Shown here: piece after piece, positions 1-5,231 of the stretch
Numbering within the stretch: the stretch's first letter is position 1
Layout of the letters: every line of letters begins with the position of its first letter
Assembly: GCA_903854365.1 (NCBI GenBank)
Contig: CAINWE010000384.1
Span: 1 to 6,185 of the forward strand
DNA length: 6,185 bases
Direction: 5' to 3'
Source of the DNA: Oligoflexia bacterium
GTDB taxonomy: Bacteria; Bdellovibrionota; UBA1018
The notes under the pieces: generated by a model
The model's input: only the letters and a program-made list of their open reading frames with translations
Databases searched by the model: none
Told to the model about the DNA's origin: nothing
Made by a program: the position numbers and the translations under genes

Positions 1-94
1 GTTGAGCCTAGATTTTCTTTCTTGGAGAACAGTCTTTTGTTGATCCGTAAGTGTCGAAGAGTTCATGAGACGCTGATAAGGTAATCCCGATATC

Positions 95-604
95 CGAAGC
101 TTCTTCCCTAACGTGAAAATCGTCGCAGATAAATTCCATGTACTCCGATGACTAACTCCCGCTCTACTCCGTAAACGCAAAGAAATTACGGGAACCAGGG
201 CTGACCTCCGAGCGAAAAAACTCCTCCTCATGAGCCGAAAAAACCTCACCTACTTCGAAAGAACGGCCCTTGAAGACTTCCTGAAGCGCTACCCGGATAT
301 GCACGAACTCTACCTCTGGAAAGAACGCCTACACTCCTTCTATCGAATGCTGGGCTATGGCAGAGCCTATGAAGCCTATAAGAAACTGGTCGATGACATG
401 AGCGTTAGCTTCCTGCCAGAAATTCGAACTCTGAGGAAAACCCTACTCAAATGGAAGGAAGAAGTTCTTAATTACTTCTCCTCAAGACTGACCAATGCCA
501 GACTCGAGGGCTTTAATTGCAAAGCTTCTGTATTGAAAAGAAGGGCTTACGGGTATAGAAACCCTCAAAACTATAGAATTCAATTGCTAAACGCTTGCTC
601 CTGA
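95..604 (+). pseudogene. ISL3-family transposase, decayed C-terminal part
   Basis: This is a remnant of a DDE transposase of the ISL3 (IS204/IS1001/IS1096/IS1165) family. The longest intact stretch starts at the ATG at 230 and runs 124 codons. The same frame upstream (119-229) still reads as family sequence (IVADKFHVLR, then LTPALLRKRKEITG), separated by a TGA at 149-151 where the family has a Leu; TTA to TGA is a single change. The second catalytic Asp (ADKFHV, codon 128-130) and the third acidic residue (E in TNARLEGFN, codon 506-508) survive, as do the family's C-terminal KRRAYGYRN and YRIQLLNAC motifs. Recognisable sequence in this frame begins near 95. Positions 1-94 hold several stops in all forward frames, and I could not place the first catalytic Asp region, so frameshifts or deletions are likely. 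The N-terminal zinc-finger and HTH part is not in the window. The 230 ATG is an internal codon rather than a real start. The copy is almost certainly inactive. Confidence 0.88.
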
Positions 605-620
605 ACTCAACCGGGCACAC

Positions 621-644
621 GCCCACTATGAAGCGAGAAGAACC
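621..644 (+). mobile_element. probable right end (terminal inverted repeat) of the ISL3-type element
   Basis: The region lies 16 bases after the transposase stop codon, where an ISL3 element would end. ISL3 members have terminal inverted repeats of roughly 15-39 bp and make 8-bp target duplications. Read on the minus strand, this stretch begins GGTTCTTCTCGC and continues into TAGTGGGC, which fits the usual terminal G-rich start. The left end is outside the window, so the inverted repeat cannot be confirmed. The exact inner boundary is a guess. Confidence 0.35.
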
Positions 645-660
645 GAAGAACCGAAGAACC
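637..660 (+). repeat. three perfect tandem copies of an 8-mer at the IS end
   Basis: GAAGAACC occurs at 637-644, 645-652 and 653-660 with no mismatch. The first copy is also the last 8 bases of the presumed IS end. The unit length equals the 8-bp target duplication typical of ISL3 elements. It could be a duplicated target site that resembles the IS end, the trace of repeated insertion or excision, or simple replication slippage. Confidence 0.8.
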
Positions 661-727
661 TTTGATTGGGTGGATGCCAGAAACTCTTAGACTTCGATGA
701 TTGGAGTCATGAGGCAAATGATTTTTA

Positions 728-814
728 TGGTGGCTCCGGAGAGAATCGAACTCTCACACCCGTAAGGATACACGATTTTGAGTCGTGCGCGTCTACCAAT
801 TCCGCCACAGAGCC
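728..814 (-). tRNA. tRNA-Leu(CAA): tRNA-Leu (anticodon CAA)
   Basis: The minus strand folds as a class II tRNA of 87 nt including an encoded CCA (728-730). The acceptor arms GGCTCTG and CGGAGCC pair with one G-T wobble and are followed by A73. The D stem is GCG/CGC around a loop containing TTGGTAG. The anticodon stem CACGA/TCGTG encloses the loop CTCAAAA, with CAA at 780-778, reading Leu codon UUG. A long variable arm (ATCC, TTAC loop, GGGT) and the T arm GAGAG-TTCGATT-CTCTC follow. The long variable arm and the anticodon agree on leucine. It lies 68 bp downstream of the ldcA-like gene on the same strand. I see no convincing terminator after it. A degenerate IS remnant lies just beyond its 3' end. 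Confidence 0.97.
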
Positions 815-882
815 ATCGAGCGACAAAAAAGATTTGCGATGGATATCAAAGTCCTGAACAATCTACAAACGAAAAAACAAGA

Positions 883-1926
883 CTACGACTGAAACCAATC
901 CCACTGCATCAATTCCAACTGCCCCTGAGGATGCAGCCGATAGCCCGCCCCGAGCGGAAGAGGCGACATCTCAGGACCATGGCCTACCGGAAGCCCAAAG
1001 GCTACAGGGACTTTCAACCGCTGCCCCACCTCGCTCCAAATCTTGCGCAGACCCTGCTTTTCTGGAAACGTCCTCCGCAAAGGCTTGAGCTCCTCAGGCT
1101 CAGGTTGGGTTAACACGCGTAAGGAAGACCCTGACTGGAGATGACTCTTCAAAACCAAAGGTGCATGATCCCGGCAGTTCATAAAATTACCCAAAACAAT
1201 TCCCTGAATGCGGTCCCAAGCCCCGGATAAAATCTGCTGTTGAACCATCCGATCAATCCGATAAAGGCTCTCATCAATATCTTCGAAAAAAAGGAGACTC
1301 TTACCCGGTCGCGGCTGATACGGCGTGCCCAAAAGACCATTCCACACAGTCAAGTTCCCCCCCAAAAGAAGACCCGATAGGGGCTTCTTTGGCGGCAACG
1401 ACCAAAACTCCAACTTCTGCTCTTTCCACGGGGCATGTGCCTGCTTCTTCTGAATCCAGCTCACTACAGCAAGCCAATCGGCTGAGTCTAATATACTGAA
1501 CTTCCTCATGCTCGGCATCGGTGCATGCAAAATGGACCATCCCCAGCGCTGCCTCACATACTCCATGAGAACAGTCGAATCAGAATAACCAATCAATAGC
1601 TTTCGCTGAGGAGTGCGCTGCGATGGCCGCCATCGATCTAACTCCGGCAAAAGCCTGATCGCCCCTGAGCCGCCTCGGGCGCACCAAATGACCGAGATCT
1701 CTGGATCCTTGGCATAATCTAGAAACGCCGACGTCCGTTCCTCATCTTTTCCAGCAAAGAAAAGATGGCTTTTCTTACATTGTGGATGAACCCTCACTTG
1801 AAAACCAGAATCCCTGATTTTCTTCACCCCGAGGTTCAACTCGACCTGGGGGACCTTTGAGGACGGGGCAACAATACCAATCTGCCCCACCCGAGATGGG
1901 CGGTTAATAGTAGAAAGTGATTTCAT
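883..1926 (-). CDS. ldcA: LD-carboxypeptidase, peptidase family S66 (LdcA/MccF-like)
   Basis: The predicted 347-residue protein belongs to serine peptidase family S66. Characterised LdcA enzymes are cytoplasmic and remove the terminal D-Ala from murein tetrapeptides during peptidoglycan recycling. Visible landmarks: N-terminal IGIVAPSS (residues 16-23); ARGGSGAIRLLPELD (83-97); the nucleophile motif GYSDST with Ser115; SGLLLGGNL (184-192); FFEDIDES with catalytic Glu215; and GLPVGHG with His316, followed by LPLGAGYRL. The full Ser-Glu-His set is present and there is no signal peptide, consistent with a cytosolic enzyme. Length is slightly above the usual 300-330, mainly through a longer stretch at about 250-300. 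The ATG at 1926 overlaps the end of the upstream 72-codon gene by 23 bases. Only weak Shine-Dalgarno sequence precedes it, so translational coupling is likely. The same fold includes MccF, which cleaves microcin C-type nucleotides. Nothing here suggests a microcin cluster, so murein recycling is the better guess. Confidence 0.93.
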   Translation of the reverse strand: MKSLSTINRPSRVGQIGIVAPSSKVPQVELNLGVKKIRDSGFQVRVHPQCKKSHLFFAGKDEERTSAFLDYAKDPEISVIWCARGGSGAIRLLPELDRWRPSQRTPQRKLLIGYSDSTVLMEYVRQRWGWSILHAPMPSMRKFSILDSADWLAVVSWIQKKQAHAPWKEQKLEFWSLPPKKPLSGLLLGGNLTVWNGLLGTPYQPRPGKSLLFFEDIDESLYRIDRMVQQQILSGAWDRIQGIVLGNFMNCRDHAPLVLKSHLQSGSSLRVLTQPEPEELKPLRRTFPEKQGLRKIWSEVGQRLKVPVAFGLPVGHGPEMSPLPLGAGYRLHPQGQLELMQWDWFQS

Positions 1927-2122
1927 AATCCGAGAGGACTTTTCCCAAAAGGATCGACCAGAAAAATAGCAAAATCAAAACGACCCAACCCGTTCGAAAA
2001 GCCCAAGTTTGAAACTGTCTCGGAGTGGGCTGGAACAAAAAGCTGGGCTGCGCCAAGAGCAACGTCGTCAGCGTTATCAGAATCGCTTCTCCAGTGAGGG
2101 GCAAAATCACAGAACTAGGCAT
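1904..2122 (-). CDS. small two-helix membrane protein, function unknown
   Basis: I do not recognise this 72-residue protein. It has two hydrophobic stretches, at about residues 5-24 (interrupted by G11-E12) and about 45-60 (GWVVLILLFFWSILLG), joined by a polar, Pro-rich loop containing R35 and R43. It probably sits in the inner membrane as a helical hairpin. It is likely to be a real gene because its ATG overlaps the end of ysxC by 8 bases (ATG inside the final AAT-GCC-TAG). An AAAGG Shine-Dalgarno sequence lies 8 bases before the ATG (minus strand, near 2131-2135), and its 3' end overlaps the ldcA-like start by 23 bases. That is the layout of a translationally coupled three-gene operon. It has no Cys or His cluster, lipobox or other motif. 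A chance ORF cannot be excluded without homologues. Confidence 0.6.
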   Translation of the reverse strand: MPSSVILPLTGEAILITLTTLLLAQPSFLFQPTPRQFQTWAFRTGWVVLILLFFWSILLGKVLSDYEITFYY

Positions 2123-2732
2123 TTTCCCAACCTTTCTTCAGCTCACGCGTCAAACCGACGATCCCATCTTGAGTCTGACTCGAAACCCAAAAAATCGAAG
2201 ATGTTCCAATTCCGAGGAGAGCGAGAGATTCACTCACCTCTTTTTTTCGCTGGGCTCGCATGGACTGATTCTTGAGTGTATCCGATTTCGCGAAAACCAC
2301 CTTCATGGACACTCCCCTTCCTCTGAGAAACTGAATTGCAGCCTCGTCAGCAGCCGTTGGACCGTGCCGAGCATCGAGAAGAAGAATGACCCCTTGAAGG
2401 TTTTCATCCGCCTCAAAATAGTCACGAATAAACTTTTCCCACCGATCCCGCTCATCCCAGGATGCCCGAGCGTACCCGTATCCTGGGAGGTCGGCTATAA
2501 TTCTATCGATTTCTTTCCAGAGATAAAAGTGAATTGCGCGCGTCTTACCGGGTTGCTTACTCGTTTGAGCTAAGCGAGCCTTCAACAGTGCGTTAATCAG
2601 CGAGCTCTTACCCACGTTCGATCGCCCCACCATGGCAATCCGCGGTTCTCGAAAACCCTTTAAAAAAGGGCCCCGAAATAAGTCTGGAATTTGAGAGGAG
2701 TCACCGAGCGTCAAAAGGTATTCAGGTTTCAT
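2115..2732 (-). CDS. ysxC: ribosome-biogenesis GTPase YsxC/EngB
   Basis: The predicted 205-residue protein is a TrmE-Era-EngA-YihA-type GTPase of the EngB/YsxC subfamily, required in many bacteria for late assembly of the large ribosomal subunit in the cytoplasm. The G motifs appear in order: G1 GRSNVGKSS (36-44), G2 within QPGKTR (60-65, Thr64), G3 DLPGYGYA (81-88), G4 AKSD (148-151) and G5 around VSSQTQDG (183-190). The family length is about 190-210 residues, so the gene is full length. G4 carries Ala where TKxD is most usual, while the base-specifying K and D are kept. The ATG at 2732 matches the family N-terminus. The ribosome binding site is weak (GGA a few bases upstream). It appears to be the first gene of a leftward cluster with the small membrane protein and the ldcA-like gene, and is divergent from the sigma-54 activator across 159 bases. 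Confidence 0.97.
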   Translation of the reverse strand: MKPEYLLTLGDSSQIPDLFRGPFLKGFREPRIAMVGRSNVGKSSLINALLKARLAQTSKQPGKTRAIHFYLWKEIDRIIADLPGYGYARASWDERDRWEKFIRDYFEADENLQGVILLLDARHGPTAADEAAIQFLRGRGVSMKVVFAKSDTLKNQSMRAQRKKEVSESLALLGIGTSSIFWVSSQTQDGIVGLTRELKKGWENA

Positions 2733-2787
2733 AGAGATCCGTGATCATTCCTAGCTAAAAAATACCAAATTTGAACTAAAAAAGTAG

Positions 2788-2821
2788 CTCTAGAATTGAA
2801 AAACGATTGAATTCTCAAGAG
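2788..2821. promoter_or_regulatory. imperfect inverted repeat, possible activator site
   Basis: AGAATT (2792-2797) and AATTCT (2810-2815) form a dyad with a 12-base spacer. Outer arms CTCT (2788-2791) and AGAG (2818-2821) extend it, with a 2-base bulge on the right. It lies in the divergent ysxC/activator intergenic region, 8 bases before the sigma-54 promoter. Fis-type domains of sigma-54 activators bind such dyads, but usually 80-150 bases upstream, and the arms are AT-rich, so chance is a real alternative. Confidence 0.3.
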
Positions 2822-2829
2822 TTTCCGAC

Positions 2830-2845
2830 TGGTACAAGGTTTGCT
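2830..2845 (+). promoter_or_regulatory. sigma-54 (RpoN) -24/-12 promoter
   Basis: The sequence TGGTACAAGGTTTGCT fits the sigma-54 consensus TGGYACR-N4-TTGCW at every fixed position. GG (2831-2832) and GC (2843-2844) are separated by the required 10 bases. The predicted start of transcription is near 2856, giving a leader of about 36 bases before the ATG at 2892 with a ribosome binding site between them. It therefore reads into the sigma-54 activator gene. The -12 element overlaps the TTG at 2841, which argues against that codon as the translation start. Confidence 0.8.
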
Positions 2846-2875
2846 CTCTGCCCCCTCCAAAAAGCAAGAAACAAA

Positions 2876-2880
2876 AGGAG
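2876..2880 (+). promoter_or_regulatory. ribosome binding site deciding the activator start
   Basis: AGGAG lies 11 bases before the ATG at 2892, a slightly long but workable spacing. It supports the ATG over the in-frame TTG at 2841, which has no Shine-Dalgarno sequence and lies inside the promoter. Confidence 0.6.
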
Positions 2881-2891
2881 CAGGTCGACTT

Positions 2892-4178
2892 ATGGGTCTC
2901 ATCTTAAAAATCGAGGATCCCACTGGGGATAGCCGGAGCACGCCACTTTCAAACGAGTCTCAACCCGTCACACTAGGAAGAGGAGAGAACTGCCACATCA
3001 TCTTAAAAGACCCTACGGTCGCAAAAGAAGCGCTCGTCTTGACGCCGGGCGAAATTCGCCATTCTTCTCCCTTTTGGGTCAAAGTCCCTCAACTCTCTCC
3101 GGCCGGACGACTGGGTGATCTTTGTGTGCGCGAAGCCCACTTCCCGATCGGAATCCCGCTCAAAATCGGAGAAACGCGCCTCACTCTGCAAGCTAAAACC
3201 TCAAACGGCACGCTCCCCCACTTTCCCCCCGGAGTCAGGCCCTGGTTAACCACTTCCGAACTCGGCAGGCGTACCCTGTGGACGACCAAGAAATCTGCCG
3301 AAACCCAGCTCTCGATTTATCTCGCCGGAGAAACCGGCACGGGTAAGGAAGTCCTCGCGCAGCTCATTCACTCGTGGAGCCCTCGCAAATCAGGGGCATT
3401 TGTCCCACTCCATTGCGGGGCGCTGCCCCTCTCACTGGCGGAAAGCGAGCTTTTTGGCCACGTCAAAGGCGCATTTACCGGAGCAAATCATCATCGTCCT
3501 GGAGCCCTGATGCAAGCCCACGGCGGCACACTTTTTCTGGATGAGATTGGGGACCTCCCCATGGACATCCAAGTCAAACTCCTTCGATTCCTTGAAAATG
3601 GTGAGATCCGACCCGTCGGCGCAGATCACCCCTCCAAGGTGGACGTCCGGCTCATTTGCGCCACTCATCATCCCCTGCTCAAACTCGTCGAAGAGGGAAA
3701 ATTTCGGCGCGACCTCTACTATCGCCTTGCCTCAGTCACAGTCCACATCCCACCCCTCCGGAACCGACCCGAAGACATTGCCCTGCTCGCACGCCAGTTC
3801 GCTTTAGACCTAGACCGAGCCATTTCGACTGAAGCCATTCTCCGCCTCCAGGCTCACTCCTGGCCCGGAAACGTCAGAGAACTCAGGCACGCTGTAGAAC
3901 GAGCGAGCGGCCTGGCGGGAGCGTTTACACCCATTTTAGAAGAAGAGGCATTCGAGTTTTTACTCAATTCTGAAAACATCACCGAGAGACCCGAACTGGA
4001 GCTCGGTCAACCCGTTCTCACACTCCAAGAGATGGAAAAAATTATGCTTCTGAAATCCCTGAGACTTTCCCAAGGGAATCGCGCCCAAGCAGCTCGCATC
4101 CTAGGCGTCGCTCGAAGCACCCTCTTCGAAATGCTGAAGCGCCACAAAATACGGGAGCCTAAAACTCGGGCGTTTTAA
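2892..4178 (+). CDS. sigma-54-dependent activator with N-terminal FHA domain
   Basis: The predicted 428-residue bacterial enhancer-binding protein couples ATP hydrolysis to open-complex formation by sigma-54 RNA polymerase. Residues about 2-101 look like an FHA domain: LGRG (28-31) and IILKDPTV (36-43) match its core. However, the usual SxxH becomes A44-K-E-A47, so phosphothreonine binding is doubtful. The AAA+ core is complete: Walker A GETGTGKE (146-153), the sigma-54 contact loop GAFTGA (193-198), Walker B GGTLFLDEIGDL (211-222), FRRDLYYRL with arginine-finger residues (271-279), PPLRNRPEDI (287-296) and the sensor II motif WPGNVREL (324-331). A Fis-type HTH follows (about 395-420, GNRAQAARILGVARSTLFEML). 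There is no receiver, PAS or GAF domain. ATG 2892 was chosen over TTG 2841 because of the AGGAG and the promoter overlap. The gene seems to be driven by a sigma-54 promoter, suggesting autoactivation or a cascade. Its TAA shares TTAA with the stop of the convergent gene. Confidence 0.95.
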   Translation: MGLILKIEDPTGDSRSTPLSNESQPVTLGRGENCHIILKDPTVAKEALVLTPGEIRHSSPFWVKVPQLSPAGRLGDLCVREAHFPIGIPLKIGETRLTLQAKTSNGTLPHFPPGVRPWLTTSELGRRTLWTTKKSAETQLSIYLAGETGTGKEVLAQLIHSWSPRKSGAFVPLHCGALPLSLAESELFGHVKGAFTGANHHRPGALMQAHGGTLFLDEIGDLPMDIQVKLLRFLENGEIRPVGADHPSKVDVRLICATHHPLLKLVEEGKFRRDLYYRLASVTVHIPPLRNRPEDIALLARQFALDLDRAISTEAILRLQAHSWPGNVRELRHAVERASGLAGAFTPILEEEAFEFLLNSENITERPELELGQPVLTLQEMEKIMLLKSLRLSQGNRAQAARILGVARSTLFEMLKRHKIREPKTRAF

Positions 4179-5071
4179 AGAATCGTAAGACTCACCCACA
4201 TCGAAGCCCAAGTATTTCTCATACTAATGGGCTGCGACAGGTAGTTATTAAGCAAAAAGGCAACTGAGACGTCTTTATTTAAATTAATTCCAATCCCGTT
4301 CTGCATATAGGGCCCACCGGGAGCATCCCAGGTCCACTTCGCCAAACTATCGCCCCTGTAGTTTTGAAACGGAACTGAAAACGCAGTCTGAGTCGAAAAG
4401 ACCGGCGAGAACTCGTAACTGAACCAATTCATGACCCAGCCATACGCCTGAGGCCCGCGCCCACCGCCCAAATAAGACGAGGTGAACTCTTGAATTAAGC
4501 CCAAACTCCAGCGGCTTTGCGGAATCGCATAACTTGTATTGGTTCTAAACCCGAATTCAACAATGTTTTGATTCGAAATTTTATTCGCAGTCACGTTGGG
4601 CTGAATGAAAACATCAAAACTAGTACTCAAGCCAGGAACATCAAAAACCTGGGTCCACCGCGCGCCAAATCGAGGATCACGCGGAAGATATTGAAAGGGT
4701 TGAAAGTCTGGATTCGCGTTCAAGGTCAGAATAAATCTCTGCCAATAGAACAACCTAAAGTTTCGAGAAATTTCGTAATCCGTCCAAACAATATTAAAGA
4801 GATGCGCAGGAGCATATCGAGAACCGTTGGGCTTCGGCACCGAATCCCCATTACCACTGAAGGAAGGGGTCATCAGCTCTGAAAAAGTCCTCATCCGCAA
4901 TCGGGGCCGAATCTGATTCCAGGTCGACTCCATCACATCGAGTGTTTGGCCTGCTTCTTCTGCTGCGCAGTAGCTCAAATCTGAAATGAACCCTAAAAAA
5001 CAGAAAATACCGAGCACAACTGCCCCAGCAGGAAACTCAAATCTCTTTTTCCGTGTGTTATACAAACCCAT
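4175..5071 (-). CDS. probable outer-membrane beta-barrel protein
   Basis: I do not recognise a named family for this 298-residue protein. The N-terminus is a Sec signal peptide: basic TRKKR (6-10), hydrophobic core about 15-29 and probable cleavage after CAA (A37). Cys35 is preceded by Tyr, so it is not a good lipobox. The mature part of about 260 residues is rich in aromatic residues, Asn, Ser and Gly. It has many short alternating stretches ending in turns, for example FRLFYWQRFILTLNANP, RWSLGLIQEFTSSY, DVSVAFLLNN and WASMWVSLTIL at the C-terminus. This is the pattern of an outer-membrane barrel, though the last residue is Leu rather than the common Phe. The ATG at 5071 follows GGGAG with about 10 bases between. 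A candidate sigma-70 promoter lies upstream. The gene ends inside the end of the convergent activator gene (4-base overlap). A role as porin or surface antigen is possible but unproven. Confidence 0.75.
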   Translation of the reverse strand: MGLYNTRKKRFEFPAGAVVLGIFCFLGFISDLSYCAAEEAGQTLDVMESTWNQIRPRLRMRTFSELMTPSFSGNGDSVPKPNGSRYAPAHLFNIVWTDYEISRNFRLFYWQRFILTLNANPDFQPFQYLPRDPRFGARWTQVFDVPGLSTSFDVFIQPNVTANKISNQNIVEFGFRTNTSYAIPQSRWSLGLIQEFTSSYLGGGRGPQAYGWVMNWFSYEFSPVFSTQTAFSVPFQNYRGDSLAKWTWDAPGGPYMQNGIGINLNKDVSVAFLLNNYLSQPISMRNTWASMWVSLTIL

Positions 5072-5122
5072 TCATCCGCCACTCCCGCTCGAAAGCCACT
5101 ACACGCAAATGATAAGCGACGA

Positions 5123-5151
5123 AATGTAAGCGAGAATGATGCATTAATCAA
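5123..5151 (-). promoter_or_regulatory. candidate sigma-70 promoter for the outer-membrane-protein gene
   Basis: On the minus strand TTGATT (5151-5146) and TACATT (5128-5123) are separated by 17 bases, each matching the consensus at 4 of 6 positions. The element lies about 50 bases before the ATG at 5071, in the 160-base AT-rich gap after the RelA/SpoT gene. Transcription would begin near 5116. Confidence 0.45.
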
Positions 5152-5231
5152 GGAACAAATGTTTTTTTAAATATTCCTTTAGACTTAAAGCAGAAGTTAC
5201 TAAACTATAACAATTTACAATGACACTATTC

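Noticed and set aside
840..868. Possible sigma-70 promoter for the tRNA gene (TTGTAG, 17 bases, TATCCA on the minus strand)
   Set aside because: Only 3 of 6 matches in each box. The tRNA may equally be co-transcribed from the ysxC-ldcA cluster.
666..1113. Two short overlapping plus-strand ORFs across the tRNA and the ldcA 3' end
   Set aside because: They run antisense through the tRNA gene and the well-supported S66 peptidase gene, and their translations show no recognisable features.
883..1926. Microcin-immunity (MccF) role for the S66 peptidase
   Set aside because: MccF and LdcA share the same catalytic motifs, but no microcin biosynthesis or transport gene is nearby, and the gene sits in a housekeeping cluster with ysxC.
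2009..2573. Plus-strand ORFs opposite ysxC, including one of 182 codons
   Set aside because: They are antisense to a strongly conserved GTPase gene, have no ribosome binding site that stands out, and have low-complexity translations.
2841..2891. TTG start at 2841 that would add 17 residues to the sigma-54 activator
   Set aside because: The TTG is part of the sigma-54 -12 element and would lie upstream of the predicted transcription start. It has no ribosome binding site, while the ATG at 2892 has AGGAG before it.
4517..4882. A 121-codon plus-strand ORF within the outer-membrane-protein gene
   Set aside because: The opposite strand has a complete gene with signal peptide and strand pattern. 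This frame gives a basic, featureless translation typical of an antisense shadow.
5150..5179. Inverted repeat AAGGAA/TTCCTT around a T run after the RelA/SpoT gene, as a possible terminator
   Set aside because: The stem is only 6 pairs, half of them A-T, with an 18-base loop and no T tract following the stem on the minus strand. It is not a convincing terminator.
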